Below, piece by piece: positions 38,376-45,107 of a DNA stretch of 45,107 nucleotides. Each line of letters begins with the position of its first letter. Within the stretch, counting starts at the first letter, position 1. The translations under genes and the position numbers were made by a program. Source of the DNA: Actinospica acidithermotolerans. GTDB lineage: Bacteria > Actinomycetota > Actinomycetes > Streptomycetales > Catenulisporaceae. The DNA lies in contig NZ_JAGSOH010000058.1 in NCBI RefSeq assembly GCF_018139625.1, positions 1 through 45,107 on the forward strand, read 5' to 3'. The notes beneath the pieces were generated by a model. The model was not told the origin of the DNA. It saw only the letters and a list, made by a program, of their open reading frames with translations, and did not search any database.

Positions 38376-39032
38376 GTGCGACTACATAAACCCACTGAAA
38401 CACGGACGAAGACGCCGAAGGGTACCGGCGCGAAGGGTCCGGCGAAGAAGAAAACTGCGCCGAAGAAGGCAGCGGCTCCGGCTCCCGGGCCGGTGTTGCA
38501 CTGGCGGACGCCTACCGGACGTGCGGCTCGGGCGATGGTGCGGAGTCTGGCGCTGATCCTGCTGACGCTGGCTGTCTTCGAGGTGCTGCGGATCACGTTG
38601 GTGCCGACGCCTAACTCGGTCGTGTTCAGCCGGCCGAACATGCATCCGTTCGCGACGATCCGGCTCTATCTGCGCGACGGGACCGTCGAGGAGCAGTTCC
38701 TGCAGATCGGCGGGAACATCGCCATGGGGTTCGTGCTCGGGTTCCTGCTGCCGCAGATCACGCCGCGGCTGCGCGGGCTGCTGCGCGTCGAGGTGGTGAC
38801 GGCGGTGCTGATCTCCGCGGTCGAACTGCTGCAGCATCTTGTGATCCGCGGCACGTCGGTCAACATCGACGATCTGATCCTGGCCGGTGCGGGCGCCGCG
38901 CTCGGCTACGTTCCGCTCGGGCGGATGTTCGGGATGCGGCTGCATCCGCACCATCTGCACTGGTGGCAGCAGATTCTCGCGCGCTCGGTCGACCGGGGAC
39001 GGCGCAGGCCGGCCACGCGGCGGAGTGCGTGA
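38376..39032 (+). CDS. VanZ-like family membrane protein
   Basis: 218-aa protein with a long Lys/Pro/Ala-rich cytoplasmic N-terminus (AKGPAKKKTAPKKAAAPAPG) and then four helices of the VanZ domain. Recognisable parts are SLALILLTLAVFEVLRITLV, the loop PFATIRLYLRDGTVEEQFLQ, IGGNIAMGFVLGFLLPQI and ELLQHLVIRGTSVNIDDLIL, where N-[IV]-x-x-G/DDxxxN-type residues are typical. VanZ proteins give low-level teicoplanin resistance or act on envelope lipids in other bacteria; the role here is unknown. GTG 38376 was chosen over the earlier in-frame ATG because AGGAGGAGG lies directly upstream. Confidence 0.83.
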   Translation: MRLHKPTETRTKTPKGTGAKGPAKKKTAPKKAAAPAPGPVLHWRTPTGRAARAMVRSLALILLTLAVFEVLRITLVPTPNSVVFSRPNMHPFATIRLYLRDGTVEEQFLQIGGNIAMGFVLGFLLPQITPRLRGLLRVEVVTAVLISAVELLQHLVIRGTSVNIDDLILAGAGAALGYVPLGRMFGMRLHPHHLHWWQQILARSVDRGRRRPATRRSA

Positions 39033-39072
39033 CCGGCCGGGTTTCGGAGCGCGTGCCCGGGTGCGTCCCCGG

Positions 39073-40224
39073 TCAGCCGTGGAGCGCCGCCTGGATCCCG
39101 AGGCTGGTGACGGAGACCGTGATCCAGAGCACGGCCCCGAGCACCAGCGGGCGCGGCCCGGTGCGGCGCAGCGCGGTGAAGTCGGTGGACAGTCCGATCG
39201 CGGCCAGGGCCGTGGTGATCAGGAAGCCGGAGCCCTTGCCGATCAGCGGGTGCAGTTCGGCGGGAACGAGACCGGCGGTGTTGATCGCGGCGGCGACGAG
39301 GAAGCCGACGAGGAACCAGGGGATCAGGGCCCGGACTCGGACGCGGCGCGCGGCCGTCGTCGCGGCCCCGGTCGCGGGCGCGGCCTCGGCGCCGCCGGCC
39401 TGGCGCTCGGCACGGCGCCGGACGAGGGCGGCGAGGACGAGGCAGATCGGGATGATCAGCAGCGTGCGGGTGAGCTTGACGACGACCGCGTAGTCCGCCG
39501 CGTCGTTGCCGTACGCGGTGGCGGCGGCGATGACCGACGAGGTGTCGTTCACGGCCGTGCCGGAGAACAGTCCGAAGGCGTGCTGACTCAGCCCGAGCAG
39601 GTGGCCGACGAGCGGGAAGACGAGCACGGCGGCGATGTTGAAGACGAAGATGGTCGAGATCGCGTACGCCACGTCCACACCGACCGCGCCGATGACCGGC
39701 GTGACCGCGGCGATCGCCGAGGCCCCGCAGATGCCGGTGCCGACGCCGATCAGCGTCGCGAGGTCCCCCGTCACCTTCAGCTTGCGCCCGACGACGTACG
39801 CCGCGCTCAGGCAGACGGCGAGCGTGCCGATCATGACCGGGAGGGACTGCGCGCCCACCTGCACGATCTGGCGCAGGGACAGCTGCGCGCCGAGGACGAC
39901 CACGGAGACCTGCAGCAGGGTCCTGCTCGCGGTCCCGATGCCCGGGCGCAGCCGGCCGGCGATCCGGCTGCCGAGCCCGCTGCCGCGGCCGCCGTCCCCG
40001 AGCTTGAGCACGCTGGCCAGCACCGTGCCGATGACGATGCCGGAGACCGGCCCGCCGACCAGCGGAAGCCGCGTGCCGATGACGGTGGCGACGGCCGCGA
40101 TGCCGAGGGCGAGGGCCAGTCCGGGCAGCCGCGAGGTCACGCGGTCGCCGAGCTTCGGGCCCGTCGGCGCGGCCGGGGTGTGGCGCGCGACGTCCGAGGT
40201 GCGTTCAGGGGTCTCCGTCTTCAT
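39073..40224 (-). CDS. YeiH-family putative sulfate/sulfite exporter
   Basis: 383-aa membrane protein of the Cons_hypoth698/UPF0324 group with about ten helices. Signature segments are VVVLGAQLSLRQI, LIGVGTGICGASAIAAVTPV, GHLLGLSQHAFGLFSGTAVN and DTSSVIAAATAYG, and IGLSTDFTALRRTGPRPL near the end. The GICGASAI and GTAVNDTSSV stretches are the hallmarks of the family. It is divergent from a LysR regulator, the same arrangement as yeiH/yeiE in enterobacteria, where the regulator is reported to respond to sulfite. Export of sulfite or a related sulfur anion is therefore a reasonable inference. Confidence 0.85.
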   Translation of the reverse strand: MKTETPERTSDVARHTPAAPTGPKLGDRVTSRLPGLALALGIAAVATVIGTRLPLVGGPVSGIVIGTVLASVLKLGDGGRGSGLGSRIAGRLRPGIGTASRTLLQVSVVVLGAQLSLRQIVQVGAQSLPVMIGTLAVCLSAAYVVGRKLKVTGDLATLIGVGTGICGASAIAAVTPVIGAVGVDVAYAISTIFVFNIAAVLVFPLVGHLLGLSQHAFGLFSGTAVNDTSSVIAAATAYGNDAADYAVVVKLTRTLLIIPICLVLAALVRRRAERQAGGAEAAPATGAATTAARRVRVRALIPWFLVGFLVAAAINTAGLVPAELHPLIGKGSGFLITTALAAIGLSTDFTALRRTGPRPLVLGAVLWITVSVTSLGIQAALHG

Positions 40225-40279
40225 GACTCCGACTCTCTCGCCGCGGCGAGCCGGGCTGTAGTCCCCGAGTCATGACCAG

Positions 40280-40300
40280 GTCATAGCGAGAGGCTATGAC
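40280..40300. promoter_or_regulatory. LysR-type operator between yeiH-like and LysR genes
   Basis: GTCATAGC (40280-40287) and GCTATGAC (40293-40300) are perfect 8-bp arms around a 5-base centre. The ATAG-N7-CTAT core fits the T-N11-A pattern of LysR binding sites. It lies 55 bp upstream of the exporter start and 30 bp upstream of the regulator start. Confidence 0.75.
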
Positions 40301-40329
40301 AGCGAAATGGAAAGCAGTAGACTCGTGAG

Positions 40330-41226
40330 GTGACCCGGGCCCCAGATCTCGACTCGCTGAAGCTGCTTGTGCTGGTCGGGCAGCTCGGCAGCGTGGGTGC
40401 GGCGGCCGAACGGGTCGGCATCTCGCAGCCGACCGCGAGCCACCGGCTCTCGACCCTGGAACGCAGCCTCGGCCTGGTGCTGCTGGAGCGCTCCCGGCGC
40501 GGCTCGAGGCTGACCGAGGCGGGCCATATGGTCGTCGGCTGGTCCCAGCGGGTGCTCGACGACCTCGCCGAGCTGATGACCGGCGCCGAGGCGCTACGCG
40601 TGCGCCGCGACGCCGAACTGCACGTCGCGGCGAGCATGACCATCGCGGAGTACCTGGCGCCGAGCTGGATCGGCCAGCTGCGCGGCCAGCGGCCCGATCT
40701 CTACGTCGGACTGCAGGTCACCAACAGCGAACGGGTTGCGGCCCTGGTGGGCTCCGGAGCCGCCGACCTCGGGTTCATCGAGTCCCCGCACCCGCCGGCC
40801 GGCCTGGCCACCCGCCCGGTCGCCCACGACCGGCTGATCGTGGTGGTCGCCAACGGCCATCCCTGGGCCCGGCGGCGCAAGCCGCTGAGCGTCGAGGAGC
40901 TGGCGGCCACCCCGCTCGTGGTGCGCGAGGCCGGCTCCGGAACCAGGGAGACGCTCGACGAGGTTCTGGGCCGGGCCGGCGTCGCCATGGCCAAACCGCT
41001 GCTGGAACTCGGCTCCGCCACCGCCGTGCGCAGCGCCGTGATCGCCGCCACCGGCCCGGCCGTCGTCAGCGAGCTCGCCGTCCGCACCGACATCGCGGAC
41101 GGCAGGCTCGCCGCGGTGAGCGTCGACGGCCTCGACCTCCGCAGGGTCCTGCGGGCGGTCTGGCCGAACGACCGCAAGCTGGTCGGGCCCGCGGCGGAAC
41201 TGCTGGCCGTCGCGCGGCGGCGCTGA
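40330..41226 (+). CDS. LysR-family transcriptional regulator (YeiE/CysB/CbbR-like)
   Basis: 298-aa protein. The helix-turn-helix is DLDSLKLLVLVGQLGSVGAA followed by AERVGISQPTASHRLSTLER, then LGLVLLERSRRGSRLTEAGH. The effector domain includes PDLYVGLQVTNSERVAALVG and PLVVREAGSGTRETLDEVLG; the last motif (REAGSGTR) is characteristic of the CbbR/YeiE branch. Start GTG 40330. It is divergent from the YeiH-type exporter with a dyad between, so it is probably its regulator, sensing a sulfur or small anionic ligand. Confidence 0.88.
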   Translation: MTRAPDLDSLKLLVLVGQLGSVGAAAERVGISQPTASHRLSTLERSLGLVLLERSRRGSRLTEAGHMVVGWSQRVLDDLAELMTGAEALRVRRDAELHVAASMTIAEYLAPSWIGQLRGQRPDLYVGLQVTNSERVAALVGSGAADLGFIESPHPPAGLATRPVAHDRLIVVVANGHPWARRRKPLSVEELAATPLVVREAGSGTRETLDEVLGRAGVAMAKPLLELGSATAVRSAVIAATGPAVVSELAVRTDIADGRLAAVSVDGLDLRRVLRAVWPNDRKLVGPAAELLAVARRR

Positions 41227-41261
41227 CCCCCGCAGCACCGCCGCCGCGCGACGACGACGGA

Positions 41262-41286
41262 GCGCGACCTCAGTGCTGGGTCGCGC
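41262..41286. terminator. Hairpin between convergent LysR and DUF1269 genes
   Basis: GCGCGACC (41262-41269) and GGTCGCGC (41279-41286) form perfect 8-bp arms with a 9-base loop, 36 bp after the LysR stop and 15 bp after the DUF1269 stop. Confidence 0.65.
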
Positions 41287-41301
41287 GGTCGTCGGGCACT
41301 T

Positions 41302-41790
41302 TCACTCCTCGGCGAACGCCTCGCGTAGCCGCTGCTCCTGCTCCTCGGAGAGGTTCGAGCGGATGAGCTCGGGGCGCAGCTCGGCGAAGGCCGGCTCGAC
41401 CTTGTCCAGGACCGCGCCCGAGGTGAGGGCGAACAGCGCCGAGGTGCCGGGCGTGACCTTGTCCCGCACCTCCTTGATGAACTCGTCGTCGATGCCGACG
41501 TCGGAGAGCGAGCCGGCCAGCGCGCCGGAGGCCGCGCCGATGGCCGCACCGAGCAGCGGCATCAGGAACAGCAGGCCGAACAGCATGCCCCAGAACGCGC
41601 CGCCGAGCGCGCCGACGCCGGTCAGGTTGTGCATCTGGGTGGTGCGCGGCTTCTTCGCCCCTTCGGGCCAGCTCACCACGGCGCCGTCGAGCATCTTGAT
41701 CAGCTGCTGCTTCTGCAGGTTCTCCGCGGTGACCAGGGCCTTGTGCGCGCCCTCGGCGTCGGGGAACTTCCAGACGGTGAGCGTCGCCAC
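41302..41790 (-). CDS. DUF1269 family protein
   Basis: 162-aa protein. The start VATLTVWKFPDAEGAHKALV with LQKQQLIKMLDGAVVSWPEG is the soluble alpha/beta part. A Gly/Ala-rich hydrophobic hairpin follows (GALGGAFWGMLFGLLFLMPL and LLGAAIGAASGALAGSL), then an acidic C-terminus in which EFIKEVRDKVTPGTSALFAL is diagnostic of DUF1269. The function is unknown; members are often near stress or membrane-homeostasis genes. The GTG start is two bases after the stop of the DUF7144 gene, so the two are co-transcribed. Confidence 0.87.
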   Translation of the reverse strand: MATLTVWKFPDAEGAHKALVTAENLQKQQLIKMLDGAVVSWPEGAKKPRTTQMHNLTGVGALGGAFWGMLFGLLFLMPLLGAAIGAASGALAGSLSDVGIDDEFIKEVRDKVTPGTSALFALTSGAVLDKVEPAFAELRPELIRSNLSEEQEQRLREAFAEE

Positions 41791-41792
41791 GA

Positions 41793-42218
41793 TCAGGCCC
41801 GCTGCTTGCCGCCGTAGATGCACAGGGCGTACAGCGCGACGACGTCGACGGCGATGATCATCAGCGACCAGAAGGGATACGCCGGGATGAAGAACATCTG
41901 CCCGATGGCGTTGAGCGAGACGACGGCTATGCCGAACCACCGCGCCACCTGGTTCCGCGCGGCCACCCCGACGGCGGCGACCAGCTGGAGGCCGCCGAGG
42001 ATGGTCACCGCCCAGCCCCAGGCGCGCAGGTCGCCGACGACGTAGTGCGCGTCGTTGACGAAGATGTGCGAGTTCGCGATCGCGGCGATGCCGTTGAGCA
42101 GGTTGAAGAAGCCGAGGACGCCGAGCAGCACCGCCGCGAAGGCGATCATCCCGCCGCCCTCGTCGGTCGCGAGCTCCGGGTGCGTGCCGGTGTACGGCCT
42201 CGTGGTGTGCGTCGCCAT
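41793..42218 (-). CDS. DUF7144 family four-helix membrane protein
   Basis: 141-aa protein with four helices: GMIAFAAVLLGVLGFFNLLN, WGWAVTILGGLQLVAAVGVA, WFGIAVVSLNAIGQMFFIPA and LMIIAVDVVALYALCIYG. The GFFNLLNGIAAI, ALYALCIYGG and HYVVGDLRAWGW segments match DUF7144 proteins, which are common in actinomycetes and of unknown role. ATG 42218 has GAGGAG upstream; the longer frame from 42269 does not. It heads an operon with DUF1269. Confidence 0.85.
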   Translation of the reverse strand: MATHTTRPYTGTHPELATDEGGGMIAFAAVLLGVLGFFNLLNGIAAIANSHIFVNDAHYVVGDLRAWGWAVTILGGLQLVAAVGVAARNQVARWFGIAVVSLNAIGQMFFIPAYPFWSLMIIAVDVVALYALCIYGGKQRA

Positions 42219-42425
42219 CTCTCTCTCCTCTGCAAGCGACTGGTCGGAAGATCCGGCTCGTTTCCGCATGGCCCGCCGGTGTCTCCGGCGCTCCTACCAG
42301 CAAGCGTGGCCCGGCACCGCGGCCGGTGGATCACCTGCCAGGGGTGATCTGTGGATTGCGCGACACGCCGACCCGCTTGCACCGTCGGGGCCGGACGGCG
42401 CCGCGGACCTTAGTGTGGTCGCGAG

Positions 42426-43382
42426 ATGAGCAGGTCGGACGGTAAACCGCGCGGACGCGCACGACTGCGCCGCTCGCTGACCTTCTGGCTGCGCCCGGCG
42501 TTCGTGCTCCGCGTCATCAACCGGTTCCAGAAGATCGCCGGCTTCGACCGCTCGATGGCCCTGGCCTCCAGCGCGCTCACCGCGCTGGTCCCGCTCGCGC
42601 TGGTCGTCTCCTCGCTGCTCTCCCAGTTCAGCGCGCGCGACCTGGCCGACCGGATCGTGCACCGTTACGACCTGAGCGGGGGCGGCGAGGCGGCGGTGCG
42701 GCAGCTGTTCGCGTTCGCCGGCGAGACCGACGCGGGCATCGACGTCCTCGGGACGCTGTTCCTGCTCGTCTCCGCACTCAGCTTCTCCCGCGCCGTCCAG
42801 CGCATGGTCGAGCAGGCGTGGGAGCTGGCGCCGCTCAGCGTGCGCAACACGATCAACGGGCTGATCTGGCTGCTCGCCCTGGTCCTCTACACGGTGGTGT
42901 CCGGCAGCATCTACGGATACCTGGGCGGCGGCCGGATCGAGGTGGCGGCCTCGCTGGCCGAGATTCCGATCAGCGTCCTGTTCCTCACCTGGAGCGCCTG
43001 GGTGCTGTCCGCGAAGCGCGTACCGCTGCGCCGGCTCGTGCCCTTCGGGATCATCGCCGCGATCGCGGCCGCCGTGTACGTCGAAGCCGGGAAGGTCTAC
43101 CTGCCGACGCTGTTCAACTCAGCCGCGACCCGGTACGGCCCGATCGGGGCGGTGTTCGCCATGATCACGGCGCTGTTCGGCACGATGCTGATCCTGGTCG
43201 CCTCCTCGGCGCTCGGCCGCGAGGTCGCCGACGAGCTCGACCGGATCGCCCGCGGGCAGCGCGCCCCGTACGACGAGGTCAGCCAGCAGTGGGCGGCCGT
43301 GGTCGAGCAGGCCCGCTCCCGCTGGGACAGCGTCCGCAAGTCCCGGGAGCTACGGCAGCAGGGCCGGCCGGACGCCGAATGA
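42426..43382 (+). CDS. YihY/virulence factor BrkB family membrane protein
   Basis: 318-aa protein with about six helices. The conserved start SMALASSALTALVPLALVVS (the family normally reads AxxAFxxxLSLxPLL), LVSALSFSRAVQRMVEQAWE, GLIWLLALVLYTVVSGSIYG and the late ATRYGPIGAVFAMITALFGT are all typical. The N-terminus is basic and the C-terminus hydrophilic (cytoplasmic). Despite the older names RNase BN or BrkB, the family has no established enzyme activity. The ATG lacks a clear ribosome site. It is divergent from the DUF7144 operon and convergent with the small gene at 43500. Confidence 0.87.
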   Translation: MSRSDGKPRGRARLRRSLTFWLRPAFVLRVINRFQKIAGFDRSMALASSALTALVPLALVVSSLLSQFSARDLADRIVHRYDLSGGGEAAVRQLFAFAGETDAGIDVLGTLFLLVSALSFSRAVQRMVEQAWELAPLSVRNTINGLIWLLALVLYTVVSGSIYGYLGGGRIEVAASLAEIPISVLFLTWSAWVLSAKRVPLRRLVPFGIIAAIAAAVYVEAGKVYLPTLFNSAATRYGPIGAVFAMITALFGTMLILVASSALGREVADELDRIARGQRAPYDEVSQQWAAVVEQARSRWDSVRKSRELRQQGRPDAE

Positions 43383-43457
43383 GGGCTCCCGCCCCGGGTG
43401 GATTCGATCGGCGCATCGCCCCCCGCGCGGATGCGGAGATCCGCCGAGAACGACGAG

Positions 43458-43485
43458 CGGCCCGATCGGGGGACCGACCGGGCCG
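43458..43485. terminator. Bidirectional terminator hairpin
   Basis: CGGCCCGATCGG (43458-43469) and CCGACCGGGCCG (43474-43485) pair over 12 bp with one mismatch around a 4-base loop. It lies between the convergent YihY gene and the small gene that ends at 43500. Confidence 0.75.
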
Positions 43486-43499
43486 CCGATGCGGTCCCA

Positions 43500-43778
43500 T
43501 CAGGCCGGCACGACGGGCACCGGGGGCACCGCGCCCTCGGGGAAGTAGGGCTCGCCGGTCCCCATGACCGCCGCATCCAGATCGCTGACGTGCGCGTACA
43601 CCCGAGCCCAGCCGAAGCCCTTGAGCCGCTCGAGCCGGTCGCTGCGCAGCCAGACGTGCTCGACACCGTCCGCGGTGGCGACGCGATACTCGACGAGGTT
43701 CGGACCGGCGCAGATCTGCCGCCCGCCCTGCGGCTCCGGGCCGCCGACGAGGATCGCATTCGGTTCTATCTCACGCAT
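43500..43778 (-). CDS. Small hypothetical protein, possibly DUF5988-like
   Basis: 92-aa protein beginning MREIEPNAILVGGPEPQGGR. The core ILVGGPEPQ, then VEYRVATADGVEHVWLRSDR and LERLKGFGWARVYAHV, resembles DUF5988 proteins (an ILVGGP strand, then a strand pair ending in a YxHFxx-type motif), though the match is loose. It has a Pro/Val tail (GAVPPVPVVPA). ATG 43778 is favoured because codons upstream read as low-quality Pro/Arg stretches; GGAG is close by. No catalytic motif is seen. Confidence 0.6.
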   Translation of the reverse strand: MREIEPNAILVGGPEPQGGRQICAGPNLVEYRVATADGVEHVWLRSDRLERLKGFGWARVYAHVSDLDAAVMGTGEPYFPEGAVPPVPVVPA

Positions 43779-44003
43779 GACTCCAGGGGACCACCGGGTC
43801 CGCGCGGACGCATCCCCCCTGCGTCCGATCGGGGCATGGACGCCAGGAACGCCACCGCCGCCCGGGGACGCCCCCGGCCGCGGCCGGCGGAGCCGGCACC
43901 GAATCGACGTGCTCGTGGATCGGCCCGTCGGCCGGATTCGACGGTTCCGGGTGCGCGGGCGGGGTTCCCGGATCACAGCGCTTCGGCCGCTGACGCGGCA
44001 GGC
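43779..44003. other. Intergenic region, no gene recognised
   Basis: This 225-bp, very GC-rich space separates the small gene from the end of the glutaminase gene on the same strand. It contains a 14-bp palindrome CCGGCCGCGGCCGG (43874-43887) that could help terminate the glutaminase transcript. Apparent ORFs here have no coding signature. Confidence 0.5.
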
Positions 44004-44915
44004 CTAGAAGATCGAGAGCCCCGTCGCGGTGGTGAAGTGGTCCAGGGCCGCCATCGCCGCGACGGAGTTGCCCGCCGCGTCGAGTCGCGGGCCCCAGGCG
44101 CAGAGCGTGGCCCGCTCCGGAAGGACAGCCAGGATCCCGCCGCCGACGCCGCTCTTGCCGGGGATGCCCACGCGGTACGCGAACTCGCCCGCCGCGTCGT
44201 AGGTGCCGCAGATGAGCATGATGGCGTTGACGCGCTTGGCCTGACTGCGCTGCAGCAGCCGGCTGCCGTCCGCGCGTACGCCGTGCCGGGCGAGGAAGCG
44301 CCCGGCCAACGCCAGGTCGCCGCAGCCGGCCTCGATCGCGCAGTGCCGGTAGTAGTGGGCGAGCACGGTGTCCACGTCGCCCAGCAGGTTGCCGTGGCTG
44401 GCGATGAAGTGCGCGAGCGCGGCGTTGCGGTGGCCGTGTTCGGCCTCTGATGCGGCCACCTCCGGGTCGATGTCCAGGGACGGGTTCCCGGACTCGGTGC
44501 GCAGGAAGTCGAGCACGGCGCCGGCGGCGTCGCCGGTCTGTTGCAGCAGCCGGTCGGTGACGACTATCGCGCCGGCGTTGATGAACGGATTGCGCGGGAT
44601 GCCGTGCTCGGTCTCGAGCTGGATCAGGGAGTTGAAGGGGTTGCCCGACGGCTCGCGGCCGACGCCCCGCCAGAGCTCGTCGCCGCCGTGCGCTATCGCG
44701 AGGACGAGCGTGAACAGCTTGGAGACGGACTGGATGGAGAAGCGCCGCTCCCAGTCGCCGACGCCGTACAGTTCCCCGTCCGCGGTGGCCAGCGCCATCC
44801 CGAAGGCGTCGGCCGGGGCCTTGGCGAGAGCCGGGATGTAGTCGGCGACCCGCCCCTGGCCGGCCGTGGCCCGCGCGGCCGCTGCCGCCTCCGCCAAGAT
44901 CTGCTGGTAGTCCAC
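44004..44915 (-). CDS. glsA: Glutaminase
   Basis: 303-aa serine-type glutaminase converting L-glutamine to glutamate and ammonia. The catalytic Ser-x-x-Lys is in RFSIQSVSKLFTLVLA (S63, K66). Other family segments are GREPSGNPFNSLIQLETEHG, IPRNPFINAGAIVVTDRLL, HGHRNAALAHFIASHGNL and GIPGKSGVGGGILAVLP. The length is that of the bacterial short form without ankyrin or STAS extensions. GTG 44915 was chosen since it gives the family-length N-terminus. Its upstream region is interrupted about 65 bp away by an IS481-type element. Confidence 0.94.
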   Translation of the reverse strand: MDYQQILAEAAAAARATAGQGRVADYIPALAKAPADAFGMALATADGELYGVGDWERRFSIQSVSKLFTLVLAIAHGGDELWRGVGREPSGNPFNSLIQLETEHGIPRNPFINAGAIVVTDRLLQQTGDAAGAVLDFLRTESGNPSLDIDPEVAASEAEHGHRNAALAHFIASHGNLLGDVDTVLAHYYRHCAIEAGCGDLALAGRFLARHGVRADGSRLLQRSQAKRVNAIMLICGTYDAAGEFAYRVGIPGKSGVGGGILAVLPERATLCAWGPRLDAAGNSVAAMAALDHFTTATGLSIF

Positions 44916-44980
44916 GGCGTCATTGTGCCGCACGCTCCGGGCCGCCAGATGCACGTCGTCCGCCGGTCACCCGGCCTAGG

Positions 44981-45107
44981 TGTACTGACCACAGAGGTTG
45001 GTGACGGGGGTCACGGCCGGTTGATCTTGTAATGGGTGAGGGCCTTCTGGCTTGGTGTGGATTGCGACATCTGCACCGGCTACCGGAAAGGCCCTCATGC
45101 CCCACCG
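44981..45107 (+). mobile_element. Left end of an IS481-family insertion sequence, cut by window edge
   Basis: From TGTACTGACCACAGAGGTTG (44981) the sequence has the look of an actinobacterial IS481-family terminus: a TG-starting end, a short leader and then a transposase beginning MPHR at 45097. The bases directly outside, CCTAGG (44975-44980), fit the NCTAGN target preference known for IS481. The right end and the second target copy are outside the window. Confidence 0.75.
45097..45107 (+). CDS. IS481-family transposase, first four codons only
   Basis: ATG CCC CAC CG, giving MPH and probably R, is preceded by the purine-rich ACCGGAAAGG. Actinobacterial IS481 transposases of the DDE type often begin MPHRNAPL. 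Identification rests on this start and on the upstream terminus, since the rest lies outside. Confidence 0.6.

Overview
The window is high-GC DNA with strongly G/C-biased third codon positions, many GTG starts and dense four-base ATGA/GTGA gene overlaps. This is typical of a filamentous or soil actinomycete. Family content (double Lrp regulator, DUF6325, VanZ, an MsiK-style sugar importer without its own ATPase, a WXG100-like fragment) agrees, but I cannot fix the genus. It reads as chromosomal with mostly metabolic and envelope genes. There is no phage, plasmid backbone, CRISPR array, tRNA or rRNA that I can see. One insertion sequence begins at the right edge.

Left part (1-17.3 kb): a GH15 trehalase/glucoamylase-type enzyme, a DUF6325 protein and a small membrane-type protein form a minus-strand operon. 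Divergent from it is a DHA2-type MFS exporter overlapping a 72-aa protein. A large LuxR (LAL) regulator follows. Next come a MarR regulator/metallo-hydrolase pair with a shared operator, a LysR regulator, a 904-aa SF2 helicase, an M20 amidohydrolase converging on a double Lrp regulator, a second MFS transporter and an MTHFR-like protein. Two convergent intergenic spaces (4.2-4.35 kb and 13.6-13.8 kb) hold short tandem repeats, the second with hairpin-forming units.

Middle part (17.3-26.9 kb): a Tat-exported ceramidase-like protein lies downstream of a tight six-gene minus-strand operon, read from 26.8 kb leftwards. The order is a GtrB-like glycosyltransferase 2, a WlbB/WbpD-like N-acetyltransferase, a DegT/StrS aminotransferase (WbpE-like), a Gfo/Idh dehydrogenase (WbpB-like), a DUF2142-GtrA fusion and a second DUF2142 membrane protein lacking GtrA. 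Together they look like a complete route that makes a diacetamido-type nucleotide sugar, loads it on a lipid carrier, flips it and transfers it at the cell surface. This is the most system-like part of the window.

Right part (27-45.1 kb): a 2-oxoadipate dioxygenase/decarboxylase (HglS), a small protein coupled to a ClC chloride channel, and a broken WXG100-like gene. After these come a quinone oxidoreductase and a sugar ABC importer under two LacI-type palindromes, then 6-phosphogluconate dehydrogenase and a TetR/oxidoreductase pair with duplicated operators. The remaining genes encode VanZ, a YeiH-type sulfite/sulfate exporter with its divergent LysR regulator, DUF1269 and DUF7144 membrane proteins, a YihY/BrkB protein, a small DUF5988-like protein and glutaminase. 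The window ends inside the left end of an IS481-family element inserted next to CCTAGG, about 65 bp upstream of the glutaminase start.
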